Below are positions 19,197 through 28,254 of a stretch of DNA of 64,000 nt, piece by piece. Position numbers and translations under genes: made by a program. The first letter of the stretch is position 1, and the number at the start of each line of letters is the position of its first letter. The DNA is from Hypericibacter adhaerens (GTDB lineage: Bacteria > Pseudomonadota > Alphaproteobacteria > Dongiales > Dongiaceae), in contig NZ_CP042582.1 in the NCBI RefSeq assembly GCF_008728835.1, forward strand, positions 4,514,217 through 4,578,216, in the 5' to 3' direction. Under the pieces are notes generated by a model. It had not been told where the DNA came from, searched no databases, and was given only the letters and a program-made list of their open reading frames with translations.

Positions 19197-19410
19197 GGCG
19201 GCCGCCCCCAACTACTTGTCAGAGTGTCGAACCCGAAGAACCGGTGCCTACATGGCCCGGGGTTCGAGCAAATTAGGCGCAAGTTCCCAACAAAGGATTG
19301 ACGCTTGTCCATCTGGCGCGCCGCGTCTTCAGACAATGGTAGGCGGTGCTGCGGAAGAATTTGTGGTTAATTTCCCGTCCATCACAATCGCCGCTGGGAA
19401 CGCCGCCTCG

Positions 19411-20850
19411 ATGCCTGTCCTGTTCTCCACCCACACTCAGCCCGGCTATATGGACCCGCCGGTCCTGTCGCCGGGCCAGGTGGTCTGCGGGCCCGAGCGG
19501 CCCGATCGCGATTATCGCGGGCTGGTGACGAGCCTGAAGACGCCGCTTGGCCGCTACGATCTGGCGCAACAGATCGAGCGGCTGCCGGCGGAGCAGCGCC
19601 CCGAGCTGGTGGTGGTGCGCGCCGATGCGACGCGGCGCAACCGTCCGGTCAATCTCGCCGGCATCAAGGCCCGCAAGGTGCTCCTGGTCGGCGACACCCA
19701 TCACCGCCGGGCCCCCATCGCCGGCCTCATCGATTACGCGAAGAGCGAGCCGTTCGACCTCGTGCTGCTGGACTATACCCGCCAGCATGCGCATTTCTTC
19801 GTCGAGGCGGGGGTGCGGAACCTGCACTGGCTGCCGGGCTTCGCCGTCGATCCGCCGCCGCCGGCCCTGGCGCGGAGGCCGCAGAAAGGCCTGATCTTCG
19901 TCGGCATGCTCGAGGCCCAGCATGCCCAGCGCCGGCGCATGATCGAGGCCCTGATGGCCGCCGGGCTGAAGCCGGAGCTGTTCCACGCCTTCGGCGCCCA
20001 GGCGCCGCAGCTCCACGCGGCCGCCACCGTCTCCTTCAATTGCAGCCTCAATGGCGATCTGAACCAGCGCGTGATCGAGGTGCCGGCCGCCGGCGGCTGC
20101 CTGCTCACCGACCGGCTGGCGCCGCAGGCGGGGCTCGAGATCCTGTTCGAGCCGGGCCGCGATCTCGAGCTCTATGACGGGCCCGAGGAGCTGGTCGAAC
20201 GCGCCCGGGCGCTGCTCGCCGATCCCGCACGGGCCGCCGCGATCGCCGCGGCGGGCCTGGCGCGCTATCGCGAGGCCTATGCGCCCGCGGCGACGCAGGC
20301 CGAGTTCGCGGCGCTGCTGGAAGGGCGCGGCGGCCGCGCCGCGCATGCCCTGTCGCGGGAGCCCCGGGCGGCCAAGCCCGCGCTTGCCGAACCGGAGCGG
20401 CTGGCGGCGCGGCTCGCGCTCTACCAGGCGGTGCAGGAGCTGCACCGGCGGGAGCCGGCGCTCGCGATGCTGCTCGCGGGCGAGGCCGATCCCGACAGCG
20501 CCGCCGATCTGGTCGATCTGCCGCGGCTGCGAGTATCGGTCGAGCCCGGGCTGCCGGCGCCGGCGCAGGCCGCGATCGAGCGGCTCATCTTGCCCGGACA
20601 AGTGACCGTCGCCCCGGCGCAGCAGCGGCGCTGGGACATCCTGGCGGCCTCGCCCGCCTGGCTCGCGGCGGCCGGCGGTGCCGCCTTCCTCGCCCGAGCC
20701 TGCCGGGCGCTGGCGCTGAGCGAGCGGCCCGACGGCGCCGCGACGGCGATGCTCGCGAGCGCCGGCTTCACGCCCTGGCGCGACGAGCCGGCGCTGCATC
20801 TCTCGCCCGAGCTCGCCGCGACGCTCAACGCCAGCGATCAGGCGCGGTGA
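19411..20850 (+). CDS. CgeB-like glycosyltransferase
   Basis: A 479-residue protein. Residues about 50-160 form a Rossmann-like half (ELVVVRADATRRNRP, KVLLVGDTHHR, FDLVLLDY). Residues about 165-310 match the Glyco_trans_1_2 region of CgeB-type transferases: GLIFVGMLE, VSFNCSLNGDLNQRVIEVPAAGGCLLTD, LFEPGRDLELYDGPEEL. The last 170 residues are Ala-rich and unassigned. It is divergent from the flagellin-protease gene across 214 bp. CgeB-like enzymes are frequent in flagellin- or surface-glycan loci, so modification of the flagellin is a reasonable inference. The ATG at 19411 has GGGAA upstream. Confidence 0.75.
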   Translation: MPVLFSTHTQPGYMDPPVLSPGQVVCGPERPDRDYRGLVTSLKTPLGRYDLAQQIERLPAEQRPELVVVRADATRRNRPVNLAGIKARKVLLVGDTHHRRAPIAGLIDYAKSEPFDLVLLDYTRQHAHFFVEAGVRNLHWLPGFAVDPPPPALARRPQKGLIFVGMLEAQHAQRRRMIEALMAAGLKPELFHAFGAQAPQLHAAATVSFNCSLNGDLNQRVIEVPAAGGCLLTDRLAPQAGLEILFEPGRDLELYDGPEELVERARALLADPARAAAIAAAGLARYREAYAPAATQAEFAALLEGRGGRAAHALSREPRAAKPALAEPERLAARLALYQAVQELHRREPALAMLLAGEADPDSAADLVDLPRLRVSVEPGLPAPAQAAIERLILPGQVTVAPAQQRRWDILAASPAWLAAAGGAAFLARACRALALSERPDGAATAMLASAGFTPWRDEPALHLSPELAATLNASDQAR

Positions 20851-21230
20851 CAGCGCGGCCGCCTTCATCTTCCTCGCATGACGATTCGTGGCGAATCTTT
20901 TCCGGCGCGGCACTTTACCCTTGCGCAAGGGGTCGTTTGCCATTATTTGCGGCGACGGACGTAGTTCGCACGTGCCTATGGCCCCTCGTGGTTACGCAAC
21001 GACGAAAACGCGGCCTCTTATTGGTTGAGCGGCATCGGTGATGCCGGTTCCGATTGGGACGTGATTTGTTGTTCGCCGCCAGGGGGCCCTTCCCCAAAAC
21101 GGCAATGTCGGTCTGAACGCCTCTGGGAGCGATGGCTCGCTCCGGAGAGGCGCCGCCTACCGGGCTTCGACGGGCCCGGTGACCTGCGGAGCCTGAACCC
21201 ACGCGTCGAGCTTTTGGGGAGTGACGGACG
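20851..21230. other. 380-bp intergenic region rich in hairpins; possible structured RNA
   Basis: No reading frame here looks like a protein gene. The right half holds a strong nested hairpin at 21118-21152 (CGCCTCT paired with AGAGGCG, enclosing GGAGCG/CGCTCC) and a second perfect 7-bp hairpin at 21159-21180 (ACCGGGC/GCCCGGT). A smaller one (GGCATCGGTGATGCC) is near 21032. The region is less GC-rich at its left end, where a promoter could lie. It could be an sRNA gene or a long leader for the downstream gene. It does not match any RNA family that I can recognise with confidence. Confidence 0.35.
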
Positions 21231-21764
21231 ATGCGCCTCTTCTTCTTCGGCAGCCTGATGGACGCGGACCTGCTGCGCCTGGTGCTCGATCGCGACACCA
21301 GCGACATCGAGCATCGCGCGGCCGAGATCCTCGGCTATGAGCGCCGCCGCGCCAGGAACGAGTCCTTTCCGATCATCGTGCCGACGCCGGGCGGGCGGGT
21401 CGAAGGCCGGCTCGTGACCGGCCTGACGGCCGAGGACGTGGCGCGCATCCAGTGGTACGAGTCCGACGACTATGCGCTCCGCCCCTGCGTGGTGAAGGCC
21501 GGCGAGCGCCGCCACGACGCCCAGGTCTTCCTCGCCACCGCCTCGCTCGAGGACGAGGGCGTCGCCTGGGAGTTCGATCACTGGGTCGCGGTCGAGAAGA
21601 CCATGTGCCTGAGCCTCGCCCGGGAGATCATGAGCCATTACGGGCAGATCAGCTCGACCGAGCTGGTCGAGCGCTGGCCCGACATGAAGGCCCGCGCCAT
21701 GGCCCAGCATTTCGGCGAGCCGGCCGCCCAGCCCGTGCGCCGGCGCGCGGGCGCGCGGCGGTAA
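21231..21764 (+). CDS. Gamma-glutamylcyclotransferase/AIG2-like protein
   Basis: A 177-residue protein that starts [11 protein letters not shown], the YGSL-type substrate loop of the gamma-glutamylcyclotransferase fold. The probable catalytic acid is Glu77 in WYESDDYA. These enzymes convert gamma-glutamyl amino acids or amines to 5-oxoproline plus the free amine. The C-terminal 60 residues are helical and end in a basic tail (RRRAGARR). The hairpin-rich region upstream could be its leader. Substrate unknown. Confidence 0.75.
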   Translation: MRLFFFGSLMDADLLRLVLDRDTSDIEHRAAEILGYERRRARNESFPIIVPTPGGRVEGRLVTGLTAEDVARIQWYESDDYALRPCVVKAGERRHDAQVFLATASLEDEGVAWEFDHWVAVEKTMCLSLAREIMSHYGQISSTELVERWPDMKARAMAQHFGEPAAQPVRRRAGARR

Positions 21765-21779
21765 CACCAAATCTTTATC

Positions 21780-21880
21780 TCCTCCTCCGCTCAGGGGGAG
21801 GATTAAGGAGGGGGCTGCCCGGTATCTGCCATCGCGCAGCCCCCTCCCTAGCCCTCCCCCCGAAGAAGGGGGAGGGGACA
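21780..21880. repeat. Palindromic repeat family A, copy 2
   Basis: This copy has the same layout and core (GGGGCTGCCCGGTATCT) as the one at 1966-2067, with inverted C/G-rich arms at each end. It lies between the cyclotransferase-like gene and msrA. Confidence 0.65.
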
Positions 21881-22009
21881 GGTTTTTGTGCCTCCCGCTT
21901 GCGCCCGCCTCACCCCGACGTGATCCCCGGGGCCTCTTGTTTTCTCCTCGCCGATGGGCCAAATCCTGGACATCCGAAAATTCAGGAATCCGAGGACGGG
22001 AGGTCCCCT

Positions 22010-22675
22010 ATGCTGAACCGCCTCTTCGCCGAGAAGCCCCTGCGCCTGCCCACCAAGGCCGAGGCCCTGCCGGGTCGCGCCGAAGCCATGCCGGTGCCCG
22101 AGGCCCACTATGTCAACGGCCGCAAGCTGACCCCGCCTTTCCCGGCCGGGCTGCAGCAGGCCGTGTTCGGGCTCGGCTGCTTCTGGGGTGCCGAGCGCAA
22201 GTTCTGGCAGGCGCCCGGCGTCTGGGTGACCGCCGTGGGCTATGCCGGCGGCATCACGCCCAACCCGACCTACCGGGAGACCTGCACCGGTCTCACCGGC
22301 CATACCGAGGCGGTGCTGGTGGTGTTCGATCCCAAGGAGACTTCCTACGAGGCGCTCCTCAAGATCTTCTGGGAAAGCCACGACCCGACCCAGGGCATGC
22401 GCCAGGGCAACGATGTCGGCACGGCCTATCGCTCGGCGATCTATGCCTTCGGCCCCGAGCAGCTCCGGGCGGCCGAAGCCTCGCGCCAGGACTACCAGCG
22501 CCACCTGACCAAGGCCGGCTACGGCCCGATCACGACCGAGATCGCGCCCGCGGGGCCGTTCTACTACGCCGAGGATTATCACCAGCAGTATCTCGCCAAG
22601 AATCCGGGCGGCTATTGCGGGCTCGGCGGCACCGGCGTGAGCTGCCCGATCGGCCTGACGGCGGTGGCGGAGTAA
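22010..22675 (+). CDS. msrA: Peptide methionine (S)-S-oxide reductase MsrA
   Basis: A 221-residue protein with the MsrA signature GLGCFWGAE; Cys57 is the catalytic cysteine. C-terminal cysteines in [15 protein letters not shown] near 204 and 213 are the likely recycling cysteines. The segments [16 protein letters not shown] and [18 protein letters not shown] are typical. It repairs methionine S-sulfoxide with thioredoxin. The ATG at 22010 follows GGGAGG. It stands alone and ends in a strong terminator. No msrB is visible. Confidence 0.95.
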   Translation: MLNRLFAEKPLRLPTKAEALPGRAEAMPVPEAHYVNGRKLTPPFPAGLQQAVFGLGCFWGAERKFWQAPGVWVTAVGYAGGITPNPTYRETCTGLTGHTEAVLVVFDPKETSYEALLKIFWESHDPTQGMRQGNDVGTAYRSAIYAFGPEQLRAAEASRQDYQRHLTKAGYGPITTEIAPAGPFYYAEDYHQQYLAKNPGGYCGLGGTGVSCPIGLTAVAE

Positions 22676-22727
22676 GCCCGGGATCCGCTTCGGTTAATTT
22701 TTCGGCCGGCGGCCTGATTTGACCGGG

Positions 22728-22767
22728 AGCGCCCTCTTCCCCTAAGGGAGAGGGCGCTTTTCGTTTT
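22728..22767 (+). terminator. Rho-independent terminator after msrA
   Basis: A 10-bp stem AGCGCCCTCT / AGAGGGCGCT with an 11-nt loop is followed by TTTTCGTTTT. It is the clearest intrinsic terminator in the window. Confidence 0.88.
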
Positions 22768-22781
22768 CAGCAGGTCCCCGC

Positions 22782-24425
22782 ATGGCCCAGGCCGCCCCCG
22801 ATCTCATCCTTTTCAATGCCGATATCCGCACCATGGACCCCTTGCGGCCGCGCGCCGAGGCGCTGGCGGTCAAGGAGGGAAGGTTGACCGCGATCGGCCG
22901 CGACGACGAGATCCGGGCGCTGGCCAACGGGCGCACGAAGAAGATCGACGCCGGCGGAAGGCTCGCCCTGCCCGGCTTCCAGGACACCCATATCCATCTC
23001 CAGGACAGCGGCACCGACTTCTCCTCGAGCGCCAATCTCGAGGAATGCCGCACGGTCGAGCAGTTCCAGACCGTCTTGCGCGCGTTCGCCGCGCGACGTC
23101 CCGACGACCCCATCGTGCGCGGCACCGGCTGGTACTCCGGCATCTTCGGCGCCCATAATCTCGACCGCGCCATGCTGGATGCCGCCGTGCCCGACCGGCC
23201 GGTGCTGACCTACGCCTCGGACGGCCATAACGCCGCGATCAACTCGAAGGCCTGCGAGGCGATCGGGCTCGATGCCAGCGTCGCCGATCCGGAGAACGGC
23301 AAGTTCGTGCGCGACGCCAAAGGTGTCCCCACGGGGCTGATCTACGAGGACGCCACGGAATGGGTGCGCCGGCGCCTGCCGAAGCTGCCGCTCGACGCCT
23401 ATTACGACGGCGTGCGCTTCGGCCAGGCGCATTGCAACCGCCACGGCATCACCGGCGTGCTCGATGCGCTGGTGCGCGAACGTCACATGAAGGTCTATTG
23501 CGATCTCGACCGGGCGGGCGAGCTCACGGTGCGGGTGCGCGCCACGGCCAAGGTCAATCCCGACGAGACGGTCGAGGGGGCGCTGGAGCGCCTCGACGCG
23601 CTGCGGCGCGGCTTCAAGACGCCCATGGCCCAGGTCCATTCGGCGAAATTCTTCCTCGACGGCGTGCTCGAGAACCGCACCGCCGTCATGATCGAGGATT
23701 ATTCCGACACGCAAGGCGGCAATGCGGAGCTCTTCTTCGAGCGGGAACAGCTGAGGCAGCTCTTCATCGCCTTCGATGCCGCCCGCTACCAGCTCCATGT
23801 CCATGTCATCGGCGACGGCGCGACGCGGGTGGCGCTCGACGATATCGAGGCGGCGCGCCAGGCCAACGGCGCCTGGCCCAGCCTGCATCAGCTGGCCCAT
23901 GTCCAGGTGATCGATCCCGCCGACATCCCGCGGCTGCGCGAGCTCGGCGTCGTCGCCAATATCCAGCCGCTCTGGGCGCGCTGCGAGCCGTCCGTCACCG
24001 AGGTGGCCCTGCCGATGATCGGCGAGGCGCGCGGGCGGTGGATGTATCCCTGGCGCACGATCCTCGACAGCGGCGCGCCCTATGCCGTCAGCAGCGACTG
24101 GGGCGTCTCGACGCTCAATCCCTTCGCCATCATGCAGGTCGCGGTGACGCGCCGGCCGGAATACCGGAAGTCGAACTACCCGGCCTTCGTCGAGGAGGAA
24201 TGCCTGACGGTCGAGCAGGTGGTGCGCGGCTATACCACGCGCGCGGCCGAGGTGGCCTGGCGCGCCGAGGAGACCGGCTCGCTGATCCCGGGCAAGTTCG
24301 CCGACCTGATCCTCATCGACCGCGACATCTTCACGATCGATCCCTACGAGATCGGCGGGACGCAGGTGGATCTGACGCTGCTGGGCGGGCGCGAGGTGCA
24401 TCGCGCGGCGGGCTTCGCCGGCTGA
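22782..24425 (+). CDS. YtcJ-type amidohydrolase (amidohydro_3 family)
   Basis: A 547-residue metal-dependent amidohydrolase. His70 and His72 (GFQDTHIHLQDSG) open the TIM-barrel metal site. Later conserved segments are SAKFFLDGVLENRTA, LHVHVIGDGA, HLAHVQVIDPAD and YAVSSDWGVSTLNPF, as in YtcJ-like proteins that hydrolyse N-substituted amides or imides. The exact substrate is unknown. An aldo/keto reductase gene starts 32 bp after its stop on the same strand, so the two are probably one transcript. Confidence 0.85.
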   Translation: MAQAAPDLILFNADIRTMDPLRPRAEALAVKEGRLTAIGRDDEIRALANGRTKKIDAGGRLALPGFQDTHIHLQDSGTDFSSSANLEECRTVEQFQTVLRAFAARRPDDPIVRGTGWYSGIFGAHNLDRAMLDAAVPDRPVLTYASDGHNAAINSKACEAIGLDASVADPENGKFVRDAKGVPTGLIYEDATEWVRRRLPKLPLDAYYDGVRFGQAHCNRHGITGVLDALVRERHMKVYCDLDRAGELTVRVRATAKVNPDETVEGALERLDALRRGFKTPMAQVHSAKFFLDGVLENRTAVMIEDYSDTQGGNAELFFEREQLRQLFIAFDAARYQLHVHVIGDGATRVALDDIEAARQANGAWPSLHQLAHVQVIDPADIPRLRELGVVANIQPLWARCEPSVTEVALPMIGEARGRWMYPWRTILDSGAPYAVSSDWGVSTLNPFAIMQVAVTRRPEYRKSNYPAFVEEECLTVEQVVRGYTTRAAEVAWRAEETGSLIPGKFADLILIDRDIFTIDPYEIGGTQVDLTLLGGREVHRAAGFAG

Positions 24426-24457
24426 AGAAAGCCGGCGCCGGCAAAAGGAGAGCGACG

Positions 24458-25300
24458 ATGGCGAAAGCGCGGACCGTTTCCCTGCCTTCGGGCGAGAAGG
24501 TCGCCGCCCTCGGCCAGGGCACCTGGCGCATGGGCGAGCGCGGGGCCGAGCGTAAGCGCGAGGTCGCGGTGCTCAGGCTCGGGCTCGATCTGGGGCTGAG
24601 CCTGATCGACACCGCCGAGATGTATGGCGAGGGCGGCGCCGAGGAGGTGGTCGGCGAGGCGGTCCAGGGCCGGCGCGACCAGGTCTTCATCGTCAGCAAG
24701 GTCTATCCGCAGAATGCGAGCCGCCGCGGCGTGGCGCTCGCCTGCGAGCGCAGCCTGAAGCGCCTCAAGACCGACCGCATCGATCTCTACCTGCTGCATT
24801 GGCGGGGCAACGAGCCGCTGGCGGAGACCGTCGCGGGCTTCGAGGCGCTGCGCGAGGCCGGCAAGATCCGCCAGTGGGGCGTCAGCAATTTCGACACCGA
24901 CGACATGGAAGAGCTGTTCGCCGTCGCCAAGGGCGATGCCTGCGTCACCAACCAGGTGCTCTACAACCTGAAGCACCGCGGGCCGGAATTCGACCTCCTG
25001 CCCTGGCAGGCGGAGCGCAAGATCCCGGCGATGGCCTATTCGCCGCTGGAGATCGGCGCCTTCGCGAGCCATGCCGAGACGAAGCGCATCGCCGAGCGCC
25101 ACCGCGCGACGACGAAGCAGGTGGCGCTGGCCTGGATCCTGCGCCGGCCCGATGCCATCGTGATCCCGAAGGCATCCGACCCCGAGCATGTCCGCCAGAA
25201 CCGCGCGGCGCTCGATCTCGCCCTGACGCCGGAAGATCTGGCGGCGCTCGACAACCTGTCGCCGCCGCCCAAGCGCAAGACGCCGCTGTCGATGATCTGA
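24458..25300 (+). CDS. Aldo/keto reductase
   Basis: A 280-residue NADPH-dependent reductase. The catalytic tetrad is visible: Asp51 and Tyr56 (DTAEMYGEGG), Lys81 (VSKVYP), His114 (LYLLHW). The C-terminal cofactor segment VIPKASDPEHVRQN is present. It reduces aldehydes or ketones. The ATG at 24458 follows AAAAGGAG. It lies 32 bp after the amidohydrolase gene. Confidence 0.9.
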   Translation: MAKARTVSLPSGEKVAALGQGTWRMGERGAERKREVAVLRLGLDLGLSLIDTAEMYGEGGAEEVVGEAVQGRRDQVFIVSKVYPQNASRRGVALACERSLKRLKTDRIDLYLLHWRGNEPLAETVAGFEALREAGKIRQWGVSNFDTDDMEELFAVAKGDACVTNQVLYNLKHRGPEFDLLPWQAERKIPAMAYSPLEIGAFASHAETKRIAERHRATTKQVALAWILRRPDAIVIPKASDPEHVRQNRAALDLALTPEDLAALDNLSPPPKRKTPLSMI

Positions 25301-25306
25301 AGAGGC

Positions 25307-25425
25307 CCCTTCCCCAACCCCCTCCCGCCCCCAACCCCCTCCCGCAAGGGGAGGGGGCGAGGTGGGCATAGTTCCAGTCCCCTCCCCTTGCGGGAGGGAG
25401 CAAGGGAGAGGGCCGCTACCGCGCG
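25307..25425. repeat. GC-rich palindromic intergenic repeat
   Basis: Several CCCTCCCGC / GCGGGAGGG hairpins are arranged in inverted orientation around a core containing TGGGCATAGTTCCAG. The region lies between the convergent aldo/keto reductase and aqpZ genes, ends with GGGCCGCT as does the repeat before SulP, and may end transcripts in both directions. Confidence 0.6.
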
Positions 25426-25426
25426 A

Positions 25427-26158
25427 TCAATCCTTGCGCCAGATCGCCTTGTAGAGGCCGCCGGCGATGGCGGCGCCGATGATCGGCGCCACCCAGAAGA
25501 GCCAGAGCTGCGAAAGCGCCCAGCCGCCGGCGAAGATCGCGGGGCCGGTGCTGCGCGCCGGATTGACCGAGGTCGCGGTGATCGGGATCGAGATCAGGTG
25601 GATGAGCGTGAGGCAGAGGCCGATCGCGATCGGCGCCAGCCCCTTGGGCGCGCGCTCGTCGGTGGCGCCGATGATGACGATCAGGAACATGAAGGTCATC
25701 ACCACCTCGGAGACGAAGCAGGCGACGAGGCTGTAGCCGCCGGGCGAGCCGAAGCTGCCGGGCGCCGCCTCGCCATAGCCGTTGGCGGCGAACCGGCCGA
25801 TCTCCCAGCCCGGCTGCCCGCTCGCGATCACATAGATGATCGCCGCCGCGGCGATGGCGCCCAGCACCTGGGCGACGATATAGGGAACGAGGTCCTTGGC
25901 CGGGAAGCGCCCGGCGACGACGAGGCCGACCGAGACGGCCGGGTTGAGATGGCAGCCCGAGATATGGCCGATCGCGAAGGCCATCGTCAGGACCGTCAGG
26001 CCGAAGGCGAGCGCGACACCGAGGATGCCGATCCCGAAATTCGGCGACGCCGCCACGTCAGGAAAGGCCAGCGAGAAGACGGCGCTGCCGCATCCGCCCA
26101 GCACCAGCCACAGCGTGCCGACGAACTCGGCCGCAAGTCTCTTCGATAAAGGCATCAT
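25427..26158 (-). CDS. aqpZ: Aquaporin Z
   Basis: A 243-residue six-helix channel with both NPA motifs (Asn72-PAVS and Asn199-PARS). The selectivity residues His187 ([10 protein letters not shown]) and Arg202 fit a water-selective AqpZ rather than a glycerol facilitator. The N-terminus [22 protein letters not shown] is near identical in pattern to enterobacterial AqpZ. It moves water across the inner membrane. The start could be either of two adjacent ATGs; GGGGGAATTC precedes them. Confidence 0.95.
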   Translation of the reverse strand: MMPLSKRLAAEFVGTLWLVLGGCGSAVFSLAFPDVAASPNFGIGILGVALAFGLTVLTMAFAIGHISGCHLNPAVSVGLVVAGRFPAKDLVPYIVAQVLGAIAAAAIIYVIASGQPGWEIGRFAANGYGEAAPGSFGSPGGYSLVACFVSEVVMTFMFLIVIIGATDERAPKGLAPIAIGLCLTLIHLISIPITATSVNPARSTGPAIFAGGWALSQLWLFWVAPIIGAAIAGGLYKAIWRKD

Positions 26159-26870
26159 GAATTCCCCCGAGTGCGGCGGCAGCCCCTCATTCCCGAGGCG
26201 AGAACGGACGTCCGCCGATACCAGACCGGCCCTGCCCCGAGGACGCGAGAACCGCCCGCCCGGAAGGGCCGCAGATTATGGTAGGGCGCGGCGGACGGCC
26301 GGCAAAGGCCCTCGATACGTTGGTTGGGGAATTTTAGCCCGCGAGCGATCCTCCAGGCGCTGGGGTCGGCGCCACGGCATCGCGTCCTGGTTCCTCCGAG
26401 GCGGGCACGTTCGCTCGCTCGTCATCCCCGCGCCCGGGTCCGGCCGCAGGCCGGCCCAAGCGTAAACTCCAGCGGGGACCCCTCCTGATCCAGGTCATCC
26501 GGCTTTGACGTGGATCCCCGCTTTCGAGCGTGTGAAGGAATCGGCGATGCCAAAGAGCTCTCTCGCCCCCTCCCCTTGCGGGAGGGGGTAGGGGGAGGGG
26601 CGATGCCGTGCGAGATCCTAGCAAATAAGCGGAGCCTGATCTGCTCGGGCTCGCTCGCTTGGCACCCTGTCCAGGCCTTCTGCCTCCAGAGCGGTGATTG
26701 ATCGCAGGGTGCCCCCGGCTGCGTCCGTGGCACCCCTCCCCCAACCCCCTCCCGCAAGGGGAGGGGGCTTGAGTGTTCGCCACGCCCTTGCGTGGTGCTC
26801 TCGATTTCTTCACGCGCTCTTTCGCGGGGATGACGATAGAGGGTGGCTGTGGCGCCGGAACGGCGGCCTT
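26159..26870. other. 712-bp gene-free gap between aqpZ and the M20 gene
   Basis: I see no supportable gene. The left 360 bp are unremarkable spacer containing fragments of a REP-like palindrome near 26420-26520. The rest is the MITE-like element at 26527-26818 and a short REP half at 26819-26840. Frames that are open here translate the repeat and are not genes. Confidence 0.6.
26527..26818 (+). mobile_element. 292-bp MITE-like element, copy 1
   Basis: The element starts AGCGTGTGAAGGAATCG and ends in the near-perfect complement (CGATTTCTTCACGCGCT), giving 17-bp terminal inverted repeats with two mismatches. CTTTCG flanks both sides (26521-26526 and 26819-26824), as a 6-bp target duplication. 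Removing the element restores a CCCCGCTTTCGCGGGG REP hairpin. It carries two C/G-rich palindromes and no open gene. A second, inverted copy lies at 42057-42354. Confidence 0.75.
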
Positions 26871-28112
26871 TCAGGCCGGCGCGTTGGCCCGTTCGATCAT
26901 GGCGCGCAGGAGCACGTCGCAGCCGGCCGCGACATCGTCCTTGCTCGCGTTCTCGATCTCGTTGTGGCTGATGCCGTCCTCGCAGGGCACGAACACCATG
27001 GCGGTCGGCGCCACGCGGGAGAGATAGACCGCGTCGTGACCGGCGCCCGAGATGATCGGCATATGGGCGTAGCCCAGCGACTTCGCGGCGCCCTCGACCG
27101 CGCTCACGCATTCGCGGGCGAACTTCACCGGCGGCGAGTACCAGATCTCCTTGAGATCGAGCGAGAGGCCGATGGCGCGCGCCTCGTCCTCGCAAGCCTT
27201 GCGCAGCGCCGCGTCCATCTTGTTGAGGATGGCCTCGTCGGGATGGCGGAAATCGACCGTGAAGAAGACCTTGCCGGGGATCGTGTTCCGCGAGTTGGGC
27301 GAGACCTGCATCATGCCGACCGTGGCGCAGGCGTAAGGCTGGTGCTCGAGCCCGATGCGGTTGACATGGCCGACCATGCGCGCGGCGCCGACCAGCGCGT
27401 CCTTGCGCCGCTTCATCGGCGTCGGACCGGCATGGGCCTCCTGGCCCGTCACCACGATCTCGTACCAGCGGATGCCCTGGACGCCCTGCACCACGCCGAC
27501 CTGCTTCTTCTCGGCCTCGAGGATCGGCCCCTGCTCGATATGGGCCTCGAAGAAAGCGCCGACCTTGCGGCCGCCCACCTCCTGGTCGCCGAAATAGCCG
27601 ATGCGCTTCAGCTCCTCGCCCATGGTCTTGCCTTCGGTGTCGGCGCGGGAGAGCGCGTAATCGAGATCGAAGGCGCCGCCGAAGACGCCCGAGGCCACCA
27701 TGGCGGGAGCGAAGCGCGAGCCTTCCTCGTTGGTCCAGGCCACCACCTCGACCGGCGCCTGCGTCTCGGCGCCATGGTCGTTGAGGGTGCGGATCACCTC
27801 GAGGCCCGCCAGCACGCCATAGGCGCCGTCGAACTTGCCGCCGGTGGGCTGGGTGTCGAGATGGCTGCCGGTCATGATCGGCGGCAGGCTGTTATCGCGG
27901 CCGGCCCGGCGGGCGAAGATGTTGCCCATCTTGTCGATTGTCACGGTACAGCCGGCATCCTTGCACCAGCTCACGAACAGGTCGCGCGCCTCGCGGTCCA
28001 GGTCCGTGAGCGCTAGGCGGCAGACCCCGCCCTTTTCCGTGGCGCCGATCTCGGCCAGCCGCATCAGGCTCTGCCACAGCCGGTCGCCATTGATGCGGAT
28101 ATTGGTGCTCAT
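26871..28112 (-). CDS. M20 family Zn-dependent amidohydrolase/carbamoylase
   Basis: A 413-residue enzyme of the N-carbamoyl-L-amino-acid hydrolase / allantoate amidohydrolase / beta-ureidopropionase group. Metal ligands are visible: His84 (GSHLDTQ), Asp95 (FDGAYG), Glu129/Glu130 (TNEEGSRF), His in FFEAHIEQGP and His in GISHNEIENAS. The dimerisation domain occupies the middle (VVTGQEAHAGPTPM). It releases CO2 and ammonia from carbamoyl or ureido groups. The ATG at 28112 follows AGGGAG. It could work in hydantoin, pyrimidine or ureide breakdown; no hydantoinase is adjacent. Confidence 0.88.
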   Translation of the reverse strand: MSTNIRINGDRLWQSLMRLAEIGATEKGGVCRLALTDLDREARDLFVSWCKDAGCTVTIDKMGNIFARRAGRDNSLPPIMTGSHLDTQPTGGKFDGAYGVLAGLEVIRTLNDHGAETQAPVEVVAWTNEEGSRFAPAMVASGVFGGAFDLDYALSRADTEGKTMGEELKRIGYFGDQEVGGRKVGAFFEAHIEQGPILEAEKKQVGVVQGVQGIRWYEIVVTGQEAHAGPTPMKRRKDALVGAARMVGHVNRIGLEHQPYACATVGMMQVSPNSRNTIPGKVFFTVDFRHPDEAILNKMDAALRKACEDEARAIGLSLDLKEIWYSPPVKFARECVSAVEGAAKSLGYAHMPIISGAGHDAVYLSRVAPTAMVFVPCEDGISHNEIENASKDDVAAGCDVLLRAMIERANAPA

Positions 28113-28254
28113 GATCGCTCCCTGGAACTTGGATCGGGCCGGAGGCCGGCCCGGGCGGGAGGCAGAGCTTAGCGGGCCCTCGCCATGCGTCAATCGGGGC
28201 TAGACGCAACTATGGGGGCTGGTTTCAAAGGCACATTCAAGCGATGATAGCGGC

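Noticed and set aside
17127-19301. A 724-residue plus-strand frame opposite the flagellin-protease gene
   Set aside because: Its product is rich in Arg, Asp, His and Gly and has no motif; it is the antisense shadow of the well-supported chimera.
18799-19410. An N-terminal extension of about 200 residues on the glycosyltransferase
   Set aside because: The extension runs antisense to the flagellin gene and lacks family similarity; the ATG at 19411 with GGGAA fits better.
20851-21230. Identification of the hairpin region as 6S RNA, SRP RNA, RNase P or tmRNA
   Set aside because: I could not find the conserved sequence signatures of any of these, so no family name is given.
26422-27195. Long frames across the MITE-like element next to the M20 gene
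   Set aside because: They translate the C/G-rich palindromes and the antisense of the M20 gene; the same frames recur in the second copy as repeat sequence.
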